Positions 45,019 to 55,186 of a stretch of 64,000 bases of DNA are shown in pieces. The DNA is from Burkholderiales bacterium (GTDB taxonomy: Bacteria > Pseudomonadota > Gammaproteobacteria > Burkholderiales > Nitrosomonadaceae). The first letter of the stretch is position 1; each line of letters begins with the position of its first letter. The stretch covers positions 8,138-72,137 of the forward strand of contig JACKLU010000013.1 in NCBI GenBank assembly GCA_024235735.1, given 5' to 3'. Below the pieces are notes generated by a model. It was not told where the DNA came from, did not search any database, and was given only the letters and a program-made list of their open reading frames with translations. A program made the position numbers and the translations under genes.

Positions 45019-46179
45019 TCATATGCTTTTACCTTGCAATCGCTGCCTGTTTTCCCAATCGATGCGTAACAAAACCGCCAGCGCGAGACAGATTGCAGTA
45101 ATACTGCTGCCGCCAAAACTCATCAATGGCAACGTTAATCCTTTCGTGGGCAACACGCCCATATTGACACCAATATTGATAAGCGCCTGCATGCCAACCC
45201 AGAGACCGATACCCTGTGCTACCAGTGCGGCGAAATAACACTCCAGTTTCGCCGCCTGACGCCCAATCGCCAAAGCACGAACAACCAACGTCGCAAATAA
45301 CAAAATGACCGTTGTAACACCGACAAATCCAAGCTCTTCGGCAAGTACGGCCAACAGGAAATCGGTATGCGCTTCGGGTAGATAGAATAGCTTTTCGACA
45401 CTGCCCCCCAGTCCAACACCCAGCCATTCCCCGCGGCCAAACGCAATCAGCGCGTGACTAAGCTGATAACCTTTGCCAAGCGGATCAGCCCAGGGATCCA
45501 TAAAACCGACAATTCGATCCAGACGATAGCCCGAAAACTTGATCAGTGTGTAAGCTCCCGCAATCATCAGGCCCAAGAGCACTGAAAATATTTTTATACT
45601 GACGCCGCCCAGAAACAGAATGGCTATGACCAGAACGGTAATGACAGCTGCCGCGCCAAAATCCGGTTGCCGCAGCAGCAAAAACCCGACAATGCCGATG
45701 ATAATTAAAATCGGTAAAAAGCCTTTAAAGAAACCGTTCAGATCAGCCGCCTTGCGCACCACGTAATCAGCGGTGTAGATGATCATGAAAAATTTCATGA
45801 ACTCCGATGGCTGTAGATTGGCTATGTAAAGTGGTATCCAGCGCCGACTGCCGTTTATTTCGCTACCGATTCCGGGAATGAGCACCAGCAGAAGCATGAT
45901 TATGCCCAGCAAGAACAAATAAAATGCTGATTTCTGCCAGATATACAGCGGCACCTGAAAAACAAACCATCCCATCATGCCGCCCAGCGTCAGATAAGCC
46001 ACCTGACGAACCAGGTAATAATAGGAACGATCCGCGCCAAATTGCGCTTCGGCTATTGCAATAGACGCCGAGTAAACCATCACCAGCCCCAGACTCAGCA
46101 GCAACAGCGCAGACCATATCAGCACCTGATCGAAATCCGGCATTCTGGCGATTTTTACATTGTCTGTCGGATTAATCAT
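45019..46179 (-). CDS. ftsW: Divisome SEDS glycosyltransferase FtsW
   Basis: The 386-residue integral membrane protein has ten predicted helices. SEDS landmarks are present: GSRRWIPLYIANLQPSEFMK (residues about 110-129), the conserved aspartate region in the large loop (LPEAHTDFLLAVLAEELGF), and GLTLPLMSFGGSS near the end. FtsW polymerises septal peptidoglycan with FtsI, encoded upstream. It lies 3 bases after murD, on the same transcript. Confidence 0.97.
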   Translation of the reverse strand: MINPTDNVKIARMPDFDQVLIWSALLLLSLGLVMVYSASIAIAEAQFGADRSYYYLVRQVAYLTLGGMMGWFVFQVPLYIWQKSAFYLFLLGIIMLLLVLIPGIGSEINGSRRWIPLYIANLQPSEFMKFFMIIYTADYVVRKAADLNGFFKGFLPILIIIGIVGFLLLRQPDFGAAAVITVLVIAILFLGGVSIKIFSVLLGLMIAGAYTLIKFSGYRLDRIVGFMDPWADPLGKGYQLSHALIAFGRGEWLGVGLGGSVEKLFYLPEAHTDFLLAVLAEELGFVGVTTVILLFATLVVRALAIGRQAAKLECYFAALVAQGIGLWVGMQALINIGVNMGVLPTKGLTLPLMSFGGSSITAICLALAVLLRIDWENRQRLQGKSI

Positions 46180-46182
46180 CAG

Positions 46183-47598
46183 CTAGTGCCTTTTCTCGTC
46201 GAGCGTTAAACACTTCAGTTCCATATCCCTGACCGCCGCCACAAAGACTTCCGCCCGGTGCACATAATTTCTGAACATATCAAGACTCGCACAGGCAGGC
46301 GACAGCAGCACCACATCACCGGGATGCGCCAGCAGAAAACTTTTCTGCAGCGCATCATTCATCGTTTGCGCAAACTGAACCGTCACATCGCAATCACCCA
46401 GCGCAGCGGCGATTTTCCCCGCATCGCGGCCAATCAATACCACCGCGCGCGCGCCCTCCGCAACAGCCTGGCGTAATAATGTGAAATCCTGTCCCTTACC
46501 GTCGCCTCCGGCTATGAGCACAACATTGCCCTGCAACCCATTCAACGCAGCAACCGCTGATCCGACATTGGTGCTTTTGGAATCATCCATGAAAGTCACG
46601 TCACAAAATGTGGCAACGATCTCCATCCGGTGTGGCAACCCTTTAAATTCACGTAATGCGGATAGCAGAGGTTCTACCGGCATTGCTGCAGCCCGGCAAA
46701 TCGCCAGAGCAGCCAGTGCATTGGCGGTATTGTGCAAACCATTTAATTTCAGGTCCGATGCCTTCATCAGCCTCTTTCCACCTTCCATCAGCCAGATAGC
46801 ATCATCCCCGCGAAAAATGCCGAAATCCGCTTCGGCAGCGGGTTCGCTCAAACCGAACGTGATTTGTTTTCTGCTTGTTAGCCGCATGGACAGTGAAAAC
46901 TTGTCGTCCCGGTTCAATACCTGCACACTCTCGGCTGGTTTTTCATGATTGAAAATCCTGGCCTTGGCCCGGATGTATTCCTGCATGTCGTGGTAGCGAT
47001 CCAGATGATCCTCACTTAAATTCAGAACCGCCGCCACATCTGCATTCAACCAATCAGTCAATTCCAGCTGAAAACTGGATACTTCCAGCACCCACATTTG
47101 CGGCATTTTGCCGCTGTCCAGGCGCCGCATTAAAACATCGAGCACCGCTGGACCGATATTTCCGGCTACGGCGACATCCAGTCCCGCTGCTTTCGCCATT
47201 GCGCCAACCATCGCGGTAACCGTCGTTTTTCCATTCGTACCGGTAATGGCCAGCACTTTCGCATTTTCAGTATTATTTTGCTCAAGCGCACTGCTGAACA
47301 TCGCCATATCGCCAACCACAGGAACACCGCTACTGATGGCGTTTTGCACATGCGGATCGGACAACGGCACCCCTGGACTCATCGCGATAATCTCAATCGT
47401 TTCAAAAATTTTGCTTTCAAATGGGCCGGTAAAAATATCCCCGGCTGGAATCAGCGTCATTATGCTGTCAAGATGCGGTGGCGCCAGCCGATTGTCAGCT
47501 ACTCGTATAATGGCTTCCTGACGGCTCAACCATTTCACGATCGACAGGCCGGTTTCGCCCATCCCCAGCACCAGCACGCGCCTTCCTTTCAGATTCAT
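46183..47598 (-). CDS. murD: UDP-MurNAc-L-alanine:D-glutamate ligase MurD
   Basis: Adds D-Glu in peptidoglycan precursor synthesis. The start is the ATG 47596-47598 (MNLKGRRVLVLGMGETGLSI), which overlaps the mraY stop as ATGA. The ATP loop is AITGTNGKTTVTAMVG near residue 115, and NLSEDHLDRYHDM matches the middle-domain pattern. The C-terminal domain starts near FMDDSKSTNVGSAVAAL. Length 471 is typical. Confidence 0.96.
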   Translation of the reverse strand: MNLKGRRVLVLGMGETGLSIVKWLSRQEAIIRVADNRLAPPHLDSIMTLIPAGDIFTGPFESKIFETIEIIAMSPGVPLSDPHVQNAISSGVPVVGDMAMFSSALEQNNTENAKVLAITGTNGKTTVTAMVGAMAKAAGLDVAVAGNIGPAVLDVLMRRLDSGKMPQMWVLEVSSFQLELTDWLNADVAAVLNLSEDHLDRYHDMQEYIRAKARIFNHEKPAESVQVLNRDDKFSLSMRLTSRKQITFGLSEPAAEADFGIFRGDDAIWLMEGGKRLMKASDLKLNGLHNTANALAALAICRAAAMPVEPLLSALREFKGLPHRMEIVATFCDVTFMDDSKSTNVGSAVAALNGLQGNVVLIAGGDGKGQDFTLLRQAVAEGARAVVLIGRDAGKIAAALGDCDVTVQFAQTMNDALQKSFLLAHPGDVVLLSPACASLDMFRNYVHRAEVFVAAVRDMELKCLTLDEKRH

Positions 47599-48680
47599 CT
47601 TAACTTCAACGTTGAAAGGCCAATCAAAACCAGGATTATCGTGATAATCCAGAATCGCACAACCACCTGATTCTCCTGCCATCCTTTCAATTCAAAATGA
47701 TGATGCAAGGGCGCCATTCTGAACACACGACGCCCGGTCAACTTGTACGACGCGACTTGCAACATGACCGAAAGCGCCTCTATTACAAAAACCCCGCCCA
47801 TGATTACCAATACAATTTCCTGCCGCACAACCACTGTAATCACACCCAGTGCGGCGCCCAGCGACAATGCACCGACATCGCCCATAAATACTTCAGCCGG
47901 ATAGGTGTTAAACCACAGAAAAGCCAGACCTGCTCCCGCCAAAGCACCGCAAAAGACAGACAATTCTCCCGCGTTTGGAATATAGGGAATGCCAAGGTAA
48001 TTTGCAAAAACCACATGACCGGCTGCATAGGCAAAAATTGCCAGCGCACCGCCAACCATAACGGTTGGCATAATCGCAAGACCATCCAGCCCATCGGTCA
48101 GATTAACCGCATTACTGGTACCCACGATCACCAGAAACGTTAATATGACAAACCCGGTGATTCCCAGCGGCACTGCTACCTCTTTAAAAAAAGGCACGAT
48201 CAGATCAGTCTGCGCTGGCAATTCGGCTGTCAGCGCCAGATAAAACGCCACCACCAACGCTATGATGGATTGCCAAAAAAACTTGCTTTTCGCGGACAAA
48301 CCTTTTGGATTGCGGTATACGACCTTCCGGTAATCATCGATCCAGCCAATCAGTCCGAAACCCAAAGTCGTCAATAGCACTACCCATATATAGCGATTGC
48401 TGAGATCAGCCCACAACAGCGTTGTCAGCACAATCGCCACAAGAATCAATGCGCCGCCCATGGTCGGCGTACCCGCTTTGGCGAGATGCGTTTGCGGACC
48501 GTCATCACGCACCGACTGCCCGATTTTGTAATACGTTAATTTACGAATCATCAACGGACCGATCAAAAACGAAATGGCCAGCGCCGTCAAAGCCGCCAGC
48601 ATGGCACGTAATGTTATGTATCCAAATACGTTGAATGCACGTATCTCTTGCGCCAGCCACTGTGATAGTTCTAATAACAT
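47595..48680 (-). CDS. mraY: Phospho-MurNAc-pentapeptide transferase MraY
   Basis: Ten-helix integral membrane enzyme that makes lipid I from UDP-MurNAc-pentapeptide and undecaprenyl phosphate. Conserved cytoplasmic loops are KAGTPTMGGALIL, WIDDYRKVVYRNPKGLSAKSK, NAVNLTDGLDGLA, VFMGDVGALSLGAALG and RMAPLHHHFELKGW. Length 361 is typical. It follows murF after 74 bases. Confidence 0.98.
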   Translation of the reverse strand: MLLELSQWLAQEIRAFNVFGYITLRAMLAALTALAISFLIGPLMIRKLTYYKIGQSVRDDGPQTHLAKAGTPTMGGALILVAIVLTTLLWADLSNRYIWVVLLTTLGFGLIGWIDDYRKVVYRNPKGLSAKSKFFWQSIIALVVAFYLALTAELPAQTDLIVPFFKEVAVPLGITGFVILTFLVIVGTSNAVNLTDGLDGLAIMPTVMVGGALAIFAYAAGHVVFANYLGIPYIPNAGELSVFCGALAGAGLAFLWFNTYPAEVFMGDVGALSLGAALGVITVVVRQEIVLVIMGGVFVIEALSVMLQVASYKLTGRRVFRMAPLHHHFELKGWQENQVVVRFWIITIILVLIGLSTLKLR

Positions 48681-48754
48681 TACGCCTCTCTGAACCGTGT
48701 TAGGCCAATGGTCGCTTTCCGCACTTTATTTTCGCCCTTTGCAATTGATCACAA

Positions 48755-50137
48755 TTACCCTTCCAGTCGATTAACGATACGTTCCATATGCATAAAACGC
48801 GATCCTTTAACCAATACGGTCACGTCCGCATCCAGCCGGTTCTCCAGGCTATCCAGCAATGTTTCCATATCGTTGAAATGCCGTGCGCCTTGTCCATAGG
48901 CATCGCTTGCGCATCGACTCAATTCGCCTACAGTCATTAGCTCATCCAGCTTAAGCAATCGCGCTTCCTCGCCGATTGTTCTGTGCAAATCGCGAGCGGT
49001 TTTACCCAGCTCTCCCATGTCGCCGAGTATCAGAATTTTTTTACCTGCGGCTGCCGCCAGAACTGCCAATGCCGCTTTTACTGATTCGGGATTTGCGTTA
49101 TAGCTGTCATCAATCAGAACCGACCGGTTCCTGCCCTGCTTAATCTGCAATCTTCCCTGCACGCCTTTAAAGCGTTCCAGTCCTGCCACTATTGCGCCGC
49201 TATTCACGCCCAGCGCCACAGCAGCAGCAGCAGCGGCCAGGCCATTCCGGATATTGTGCGTGCCAGGCACTTTCAAAGTGACATGCTGAATACCATCCGG
49301 CAGTTTTAATTGAATTGTGCTGCCATACGGTTCGCTCTTGAATTCGGCGGAAACCTGGGCTTTTGCACTGAAGCCAAAATCGATGACTCTCCTTTTTCCA
49401 ATCAACGTCCGCCACAGCGGCGCATAGTCATCATCCGCATTGATTACGGCTGCCCCCTGCTGACTCAATCCGGCAAAAATCTCGCCCTTTGCCCGCGCGA
49501 CAGCTTCGACCGATCCTAGTCCTTCGATATGCGCGGCGCCGGCGTTGGTTATCACAGCCACATCGGGTTGCGCCAACCGGGTCAGATAAGCAATTTCTCC
49601 CGCATGATTCATCCCCATCTCAATCACCGCATACTGGTGTATTTCGCGTAGACGGAGCAGCATCAGTGGCACGCCTATATCGTTATTGAGATTACCGACC
49701 GTCGCCAGTACTCGCGATGGACAGTCATCCGGCCCCACCGTCCCCTCTTCAACAGCACAACGTAAAATAGCTGCAAGCATCTCTTTCACGGTTGTTTTAC
49801 CGTTGCTGCCGGTTACTGCGGCCAGCGGCATGGAAAACCGTTGCCGCCATCGCGCCGACAGTTGCCCCAGACTTGAACGAGTATTTTCAACGCAGACCAA
49901 GGGAAAATCTGTTGATAAGGCCGCATCATTCAGGTCATGCTCCACCATGGCCGCCACTGCCCCCTGTTCCCGCGCGGCACGTACAAACTGATGTCCATCA
50001 TAATTTTCTCCGGTCAATGCGACAAATAGTTCGCCCGGGCACACAGTACGGCTATCCGTACTGACTCCGGTAAATAAGACATTGTCGCCCTGCCGGCGGG
50101 CGTTCAGCACTTCAGCCGCTTCCTGCAACCGCATCAC
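48755..50137 (-). CDS. murF: UDP-MurNAc-tripeptide D-Ala-D-Ala ligase MurF
   Basis: Adds the D-Ala-D-Ala dipeptide made by DdlB. The ATP loop is VTGSNGKTTVKEMLAAIL near residue 109, the Mur middle-domain motif is YAVIEMGMNHAGEIAYL, and LIDDSYNANPESVKAALAVL marks the C-terminal domain. Length 460 is typical. The ATG overlaps the murE stop by 4 bases. Confidence 0.97.
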   Translation of the reverse strand: MMRLQEAAEVLNARRQGDNVLFTGVSTDSRTVCPGELFVALTGENYDGHQFVRAAREQGAVAAMVEHDLNDAALSTDFPLVCVENTRSSLGQLSARWRQRFSMPLAAVTGSNGKTTVKEMLAAILRCAVEEGTVGPDDCPSRVLATVGNLNNDIGVPLMLLRLREIHQYAVIEMGMNHAGEIAYLTRLAQPDVAVITNAGAAHIEGLGSVEAVARAKGEIFAGLSQQGAAVINADDDYAPLWRTLIGKRRVIDFGFSAKAQVSAEFKSEPYGSTIQLKLPDGIQHVTLKVPGTHNIRNGLAAAAAAVALGVNSGAIVAGLERFKGVQGRLQIKQGRNRSVLIDDSYNANPESVKAALAVLAAAAGKKILILGDMGELGKTARDLHRTIGEEARLLKLDELMTVGELSRCASDAYGQGARHFNDMETLLDSLENRLDADVTVLVKGSRFMHMERIVNRLEG

Positions 50138-51687
50138 GCGGATTCTCCTTGCTTATCCGCCAGATCGTTCAGTACTTGCTGGACGGTCAATGCATCGCTG
50201 AACGAAACTCTTTCACCATTAATCTCCTGGTACGATTCATGCCCTTTACCGGCTATCAATACAATATCACCTGCCGATGCGCTGCTGATCGCCTGATAAA
50301 TAGCCAGCTCCCGATTAATTTCGACTTGCAGGTTTTCGTGATTCCGCGTTCCAATCATGTCCTGGATAATCTTATGCGGATTTTCGCTGCGTGGATTGTC
50401 GCTGGTAAAAATCGTTTCATCCGCAAGACGCGTCGCCACTTCACCGATCAGTTCGCGCTTGCCGCGATCACGCTCGCCACCGCACCCAACCACACAAAAT
50501 AAACGCCCGGTTTTCCGGGCATGCTTTTGAGCAGCTGTCACATGCAGCATGTCGAGCAAGGTAGACAACACTTTCTCCAATGCATCCGGCGTATGCGCAT
50601 AATCGACAATCACGGTGGGATGCTCCCCTCCGCCGAATTTTTCCATACGCCCCGGAATCGGTTTAACATGACGCAATGCATTCACCGCCTCGGCAAATGA
50701 TATGCCGCAGGCAAGCAATGCCGCCGTCACTGTCAACAGATTGACAGCGTTAAATTTACCGATCAGATCGACATTTAATACAAGCCGCTCTCCCTGATAT
50801 TCGATTTCAAGCGACATTCCATTCAAGTCCGCCCTGAGATCACAACCATATACAATACTGCACCGCCCGGCGCAGCCTTTCACTGCATCCCTTCTAAAGC
50901 TGTAACCGATAATCTGCACAGATTTTCGAGCAAGCTGCTGAAACAATTCCACGCCCAGCACATCATCCAGATTGAGCACCGCACACTTCAGTCCGGGCCA
51001 GAAAAACAGCCTCGCCTTCGACTCGGCATAGGCATCCATACTCTTGTGATAATCCAGATGATCGCGCGACAGATTGGTCAACACCGCAACCGAAAGCATC
51101 GTTCCATTCAACCGTCCCTGCTCGATGCCGTGAGAAGACACTTCCATTGCCACATGCGTCGCGCCATTTCGCAAAAACTGCGCCAGATTCTTTTGCAGCG
51201 CCACAGGATCCGGCGTCGTATTGACCGCAGCTTCCAGCTCACCGGCAAAACCGCTTCCTAATGTTCCCATCACTGCCGTTTTCTTGTGCAGCCTGTTCAT
51301 TGCCTGCGAAAACCAGTGACTGCATGATGTCTTACCATTGGTGCCGGTGAATCCGGCAACGCACAGTCTTCCGGATGGATGGCCATAAACACAATCAGCA
51401 ATATATCCGGCTTTTCCGCGCAACCCGGAGATGCCCAGAGACGGCACTTGCCATGTCGGATTCCAGGAAAAATTATTTGACTCCCATATCACTGCATTCG
51501 CGCCAGCCAAAATAGCCTGTGGTATCAACTTGCGCGCATCTGTTCTCGAACCGGAAATCGCCAGGAATGTATCTCCGGGTAGTACCTGACGACTGTCAGT
51601 AACAAGCCGCTCAATCGACACGCCAAGCTTGTCGAGTTGATGACAATCAAAGACTTTGCCTGATCTTTCAGTCATGGATAAACTCAT
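50134..51687 (-). CDS. murE: UDP-MurNAc-dipeptide meso-diaminopimelate ligase MurE
   Basis: Adds meso-diaminopimelate; specificity is indicated by the DNPR motif in TSDNPRSENPHKIIQDM. The ATP loop is GFTGTNGKTSCSHWFSQAMN, and VDYAHTPDALEKVLSTL marks the C-terminal domain. Length 517 is slightly above average. Its ATG overlaps the ftsI stop by 4 bases, in a tightly coupled ftsI-murE-murF stretch. Confidence 0.97.
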   Translation of the reverse strand: MSLSMTERSGKVFDCHQLDKLGVSIERLVTDSRQVLPGDTFLAISGSRTDARKLIPQAILAGANAVIWESNNFSWNPTWQVPSLGISGLRGKAGYIADCVYGHPSGRLCVAGFTGTNGKTSCSHWFSQAMNRLHKKTAVMGTLGSGFAGELEAAVNTTPDPVALQKNLAQFLRNGATHVAMEVSSHGIEQGRLNGTMLSVAVLTNLSRDHLDYHKSMDAYAESKARLFFWPGLKCAVLNLDDVLGVELFQQLARKSVQIIGYSFRRDAVKGCAGRCSIVYGCDLRADLNGMSLEIEYQGERLVLNVDLIGKFNAVNLLTVTAALLACGISFAEAVNALRHVKPIPGRMEKFGGGEHPTVIVDYAHTPDALEKVLSTLLDMLHVTAAQKHARKTGRLFCVVGCGGERDRGKRELIGEVATRLADETIFTSDNPRSENPHKIIQDMIGTRNHENLQVEINRELAIYQAISSASAGDIVLIAGKGHESYQEINGERVSFSDALTVQQVLNDLADKQGESA

Positions 51688-53426
51688 CCGTCACCACCCG
51701 CGGAAAAATGCACCGGCGCAATGGCCATTTCTCCGGAAAGCGCATCATGTGGCACGTTCAATAACCGCAACGCCGTCGTCATCACTTGACTGAACACCGG
51801 CGCAGCAACCGCACCACCAAAATATTTTCCGGCAGAAGGTTCATCCAGCACTACCGCAACAATCAGACGCGGATTCGATACCGGAGCAAAACCGACAAAT
51901 GAAGAAACATAGCGATTCTTGGCATATTTTCCGTCGACCAGCTTATGCGCCGTTCCTGTCTTGCCGGCTACGCGATACCCATCCACCCGGGCAAGCGGCG
52001 CCGTACCGCCCGGCTGTGTTGCCAACTCCAGCATCTGACTGACTGCAAGCGCCGTTTTTCTGGAGATGACGCGCTGCCCCATTACCGGAAAATCCTGCTT
52101 CAGCACCGAGACGGGTTTTAATTCACCACCCGTTGTAAAAATGGTATAGGCGCGCGCCACCTGCAGCAGACTTACCGACAGTCCATGGCCGAAGGACATG
52201 GTTGCCTGCTCAATCGGCCGCCATTTATTGTAAGGCCGCAATACACCACCGGCTTCTCCGGGAAAACCGGTGTGAATCAGTTGACCAAACCCCGCATTGT
52301 TATACATTTCCCACAAAGTCTGCGCAGGCATCGACAAGGCTATTTTAACGGTACCGACGTTACTCGACACCTGCAATACTTCCGCAACTGTCAGCAATCC
52401 CTTATTACTTACGTCGCGAATGGTGGAACGGCCAACCCTGAAAGTACCTGGCGCGGTCTGCACAACTGTTTCCGGATTAACCAGTCCGGTCTCTATCGCT
52501 ACGGCAATCGGAAACGGCTTAAGTGTGGATCCCGGCTCATAGGTATCGACGACCGCGCGATTAACCAGGACACGATTGTCAATCATTTCCCGGGTTATAG
52601 GCGAATTTGGGTTATAAACAGGGAAGTTGGATAAGGCCATGACCTCACCGCTTTGCGCGTCGAGCACGACAATACTGCCGGCAGTCGCCTGATGTTGAAC
52701 AGCGGCGCGTTTCAGTTCTTGATGCGCGATATGCTGAATTCTTCTATCCAGCGAGAGCACAAGGTCCTGGCCTTGCCTGGGCGCGCGAATATTTTCTACA
52801 TCTTCGATAATCCGGCCCTTGTTATCCTTAATCACGCGCCGCTTGCCAATTTCCCCCTTCAGTACCGCGTTCCATCCATGCTCGACCCCCTCTTGTCCAC
52901 GGTCTTCAATATCGGTAAAACCGACAATGTGCGCCGCCACTTCCCCTTCGGGATAGTAACGCTTGAACTCTGTTTCAAATGCGATACCTTTAATTTTGAG
53001 ATCAGCAATACGCTCCGCAATTTCGGGCACAATCCAACGCTTGAGGTACACAAAACGCCCTTTTTTCCGGTAAATGCGGCGCTCTATCTCGGATTTTTCC
53101 ATTTGCAACAAGCGCGCCAACTGCTCCAGTTGGCCCGGCGTTATCTCAATCAGCTTAGGATCCGCATAGACCGAAGCAACCGGGGCGCTGATGGCTAGTA
53201 TTTCACCGTTGCGGTCTTTAATCATGCCACGATCGGCACTCATTTCGACAACCTTGCTATACCGCGCGGCGCCTTCTTTTTGCAGAAAATCATTGTTCAC
53301 GCCCTGCAAAAAAACCGCTCTTGCAATCAAACCGATCAGTCCCAGAATCAAAAAACCAAACAGCATCATCGCGCGCCAGGGTTTCAATCGCAGTTGCGGC
53401 GTCAGCTGGTCGATTTTATTCAGCAT
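51684..53426 (-). CDS. ftsI: Septal peptidoglycan transpeptidase FtsI (PBP3)
   Basis: Class B penicillin-binding protein of 580 residues that cross-links septal peptidoglycan with FtsW. A single N-terminal transmembrane helix is in MMLFGFLILGLIGLIARAVF. The non-catalytic domain begins DRGMIKDRNGEILAISAPVA. The catalytic triad of motifs is STLK (PGSTLKPFPI), SSN (VSSNVGTVKIAL) and KTG (VAGKTGTAHKL). The start overlaps the ftsL stop by 11 bases. Confidence 0.97.
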   Translation of the reverse strand: MLNKIDQLTPQLRLKPWRAMMLFGFLILGLIGLIARAVFLQGVNNDFLQKEGAARYSKVVEMSADRGMIKDRNGEILAISAPVASVYADPKLIEITPGQLEQLARLLQMEKSEIERRIYRKKGRFVYLKRWIVPEIAERIADLKIKGIAFETEFKRYYPEGEVAAHIVGFTDIEDRGQEGVEHGWNAVLKGEIGKRRVIKDNKGRIIEDVENIRAPRQGQDLVLSLDRRIQHIAHQELKRAAVQHQATAGSIVVLDAQSGEVMALSNFPVYNPNSPITREMIDNRVLVNRAVVDTYEPGSTLKPFPIAVAIETGLVNPETVVQTAPGTFRVGRSTIRDVSNKGLLTVAEVLQVSSNVGTVKIALSMPAQTLWEMYNNAGFGQLIHTGFPGEAGGVLRPYNKWRPIEQATMSFGHGLSVSLLQVARAYTIFTTGGELKPVSVLKQDFPVMGQRVISRKTALAVSQMLELATQPGGTAPLARVDGYRVAGKTGTAHKLVDGKYAKNRYVSSFVGFAPVSNPRLIVAVVLDEPSAGKYFGGAVAAPVFSQVMTTALRLLNVPHDALSGEMAIAPVHFSAGGDG

Positions 53427-53721
53427 ATTGCACCTTCGCGATTTGCGGTTCGTTTATTTTTGCTGAAGAAATAATCTGCACATGATTAGGTGACGGCAAA
53501 TCCATATCCAGGAACCGTCTGGCCTCATTTTCAATTTTACGGCGCGCAATCAGTGTGCTTTGTTCGAGTTGCAATTTTTTCCATTCGAGGTTTAATTTGC
53601 GTGTTATTTTCCGCTCGTTTTCCAGCGCCATGTTGAGCTTACGTGCTTCATTCTGCGCATAAACCACACCCAGCGCGCAAATCACCAGAATCAACACCAG
53701 AAATAGATTAAATTTAAACAT
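53416..53721 (-). CDS. ftsL: Cell division protein FtsL
   Basis: I start at the ATG 53719-53721 (MFKFNLFLVLILVICALGVV), since an upstream extension would need TTG and would overlap rsmH. The 101-residue bitopic protein has one transmembrane helix (residues 5-22) followed by a periplasmic coiled coil (ARKLNMALENERKITRKLNL). It forms the FtsQLB complex that activates FtsWI. Position between rsmH and ftsI is the conserved one. No clear Shine-Dalgarno is visible. Confidence 0.9.
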   Translation of the reverse strand: MFKFNLFLVLILVICALGVVYAQNEARKLNMALENERKITRKLNLEWKKLQLEQSTLIARRKIENEARRFLDMDLPSPNHVQIISSAKINEPQIAKVQYAE

Positions 53722-53728
53722 TCGCAAT

Positions 53729-54691
53729 TTATACCGTTGTTTTAAAATCAATCCGCTCAGCCACTCTCATGACAGCACTGCGCGCGCGTTTGTTTTCCGC
53801 AATTTCCCGCTCACCCGGGCGCACCGCCTTGCCTATGACTTTCAGCAGCGGCTGCCCAAATCGCTGCATCTCAACCTCACGCAAAGGAATGCCCCGTGGC
53901 ACAGCATCGGTTTTTGCAGCCGCTCGCATAAACCGCTTAACCATTCTGTCCTCCAGCGAATGGAAGCTGATCACAACAAGCCTCCCTCCTGGATTCAACA
54001 ACGCCACACTCTGTTGTAAAACTAGCGACAGCTCCTCAAGCTCCTGATTGATAAAGATACGTATCGCCTGAAAAGTGCGCGTCGCCGGATTCTGCTTGCT
54101 TTCGCGCTTGCGCTCACGTGCGCGGACGACCGCTGCAACAATCTCGGCAAGTTGCAATGTGGTAACAATAGATTGCCGCGCTCTTGCCACAACAATCGCT
54201 CTTGCAATCGACCCAGCATACCGTTCTTCGCCATATTCCCTGATCACCCTTTCCAAATCTATCTCTGAAACCGTTTCCAGCCACTGCGCCGCCGTCTGCC
54301 CCCGACTGGCATCCATGCGCATGTCAAGTGGGCCATTGGCGCGAAAACTAAATCCCCGTTCCGCTTCCAGCTGTGGTGAAGATATCCCCAGATCCAGCAC
54401 AATACCGTCTATTTTGTATACACCAATTTTCAGCAATTCCTGCTGTAGCTGTGAAAAATGGCAATGCAAAATACTCAAATTCGGGTTGCCCGGCGCCAGA
54501 TCAATTTTCCCCGCTTCTACCGCCGCAAGATCCCTGTCGAATGCAATCAACCGGCCTTTTTCACTCAGACGGGACAGAATTAACCGGCTATGCCCGCCTC
54601 TTCCGAATGTCCCATCAACATATACTCCATCCGGTCTGATTGACAGTGCGTCGACAGCCTCATGAAGCAGCACCGTAACGTGGCTCGACAA
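53729..54691 (-). CDS. rsmH: 16S rRNA m4C1402 methyltransferase RsmH
   Basis: S-adenosylmethionine-dependent methyltransferase (MraW) acting on 16S rRNA. It starts SSHVTVLLHEAVDALSIRPD with the SAM loop VYVDGTFGRGGHSRLIL; DGIVLDLGISSPQLE and RLVVISFHSLEDRMVKRFM are family signatures. Length 320 is typical. It follows mraZ after 15 bases. Confidence 0.97.
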   Translation of the reverse strand: MSSHVTVLLHEAVDALSIRPDGVYVDGTFGRGGHSRLILSRLSEKGRLIAFDRDLAAVEAGKIDLAPGNPNLSILHCHFSQLQQELLKIGVYKIDGIVLDLGISSPQLEAERGFSFRANGPLDMRMDASRGQTAAQWLETVSEIDLERVIREYGEERYAGSIARAIVVARARQSIVTTLQLAEIVAAVVRARERKRESKQNPATRTFQAIRIFINQELEELSLVLQQSVALLNPGGRLVVISFHSLEDRMVKRFMRAAAKTDAVPRGIPLREVEMQRFGQPLLKVIGKAVRPGEREIAENKRARSAVMRVAERIDFKTTV

Positions 54692-54706
54692 ACCATCACC
54701 ACCCTA

Positions 54707-55153
54707 TCAAAGTGAAAACCCTTCCAATTCCTGCGGCATATCATCTTCGTTAAAAGACAATGCATCCTCAATCTCAAGATTCCACTGCTGTTCATCCCAT
54801 AACTCAAACTTCTCCCCCTGCCCCACCAACACAACTTCCTTGGACAAGCTCGCAAAACTCCGCAAAGGGGGCGCAATCAATATGCGACCGGCATTATCCA
54901 TTTCCACATCGCTTGCACTACCGATTAACAAGCGCTGCAATTTGCGCGTTTTGGAATTAAAGCTCGGCAGCGCGCTTAATTTCTGCTCGATGGGCTCCCA
55001 AGCGGGCTGAGGATAAATCAGCAGACACCGCGAAGGATCAGCTGTCACCACCAAACGTCCCGAACACTGCTCAACCAGCTCACCACGATACTTTGCAGGT
55101 ATCGCGATCCTGCCTTTCACATCCAAGCTAAGCTGTGTTATGCCACGAAACAT
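54707..55153 (-). CDS. mraZ: Transcriptional regulator MraZ
   Basis: The 148-residue protein has two SpoVT/AbrB-like half domains (FRGITQLSLDVKGRIAIPAK at the start; the second includes DVEMDNAGRILIAPPLRSFA). MraZ binds direct repeats upstream of itself and represses the dcw cluster. It is the first gene of the cluster here, and matching repeats are seen upstream at 55187-55211. Confidence 0.96.
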   Translation of the reverse strand: MFRGITQLSLDVKGRIAIPAKYRGELVEQCSGRLVVTADPSRCLLIYPQPAWEPIEQKLSALPSFNSKTRKLQRLLIGSASDVEMDNAGRILIAPPLRSFASLSKEVVLVGQGEKFELWDEQQWNLEIEDALSFNEDDMPQELEGFSL

Positions 55154-55186
55154 GCCATTCGCTCATCAATACAAAAATTCAATTTA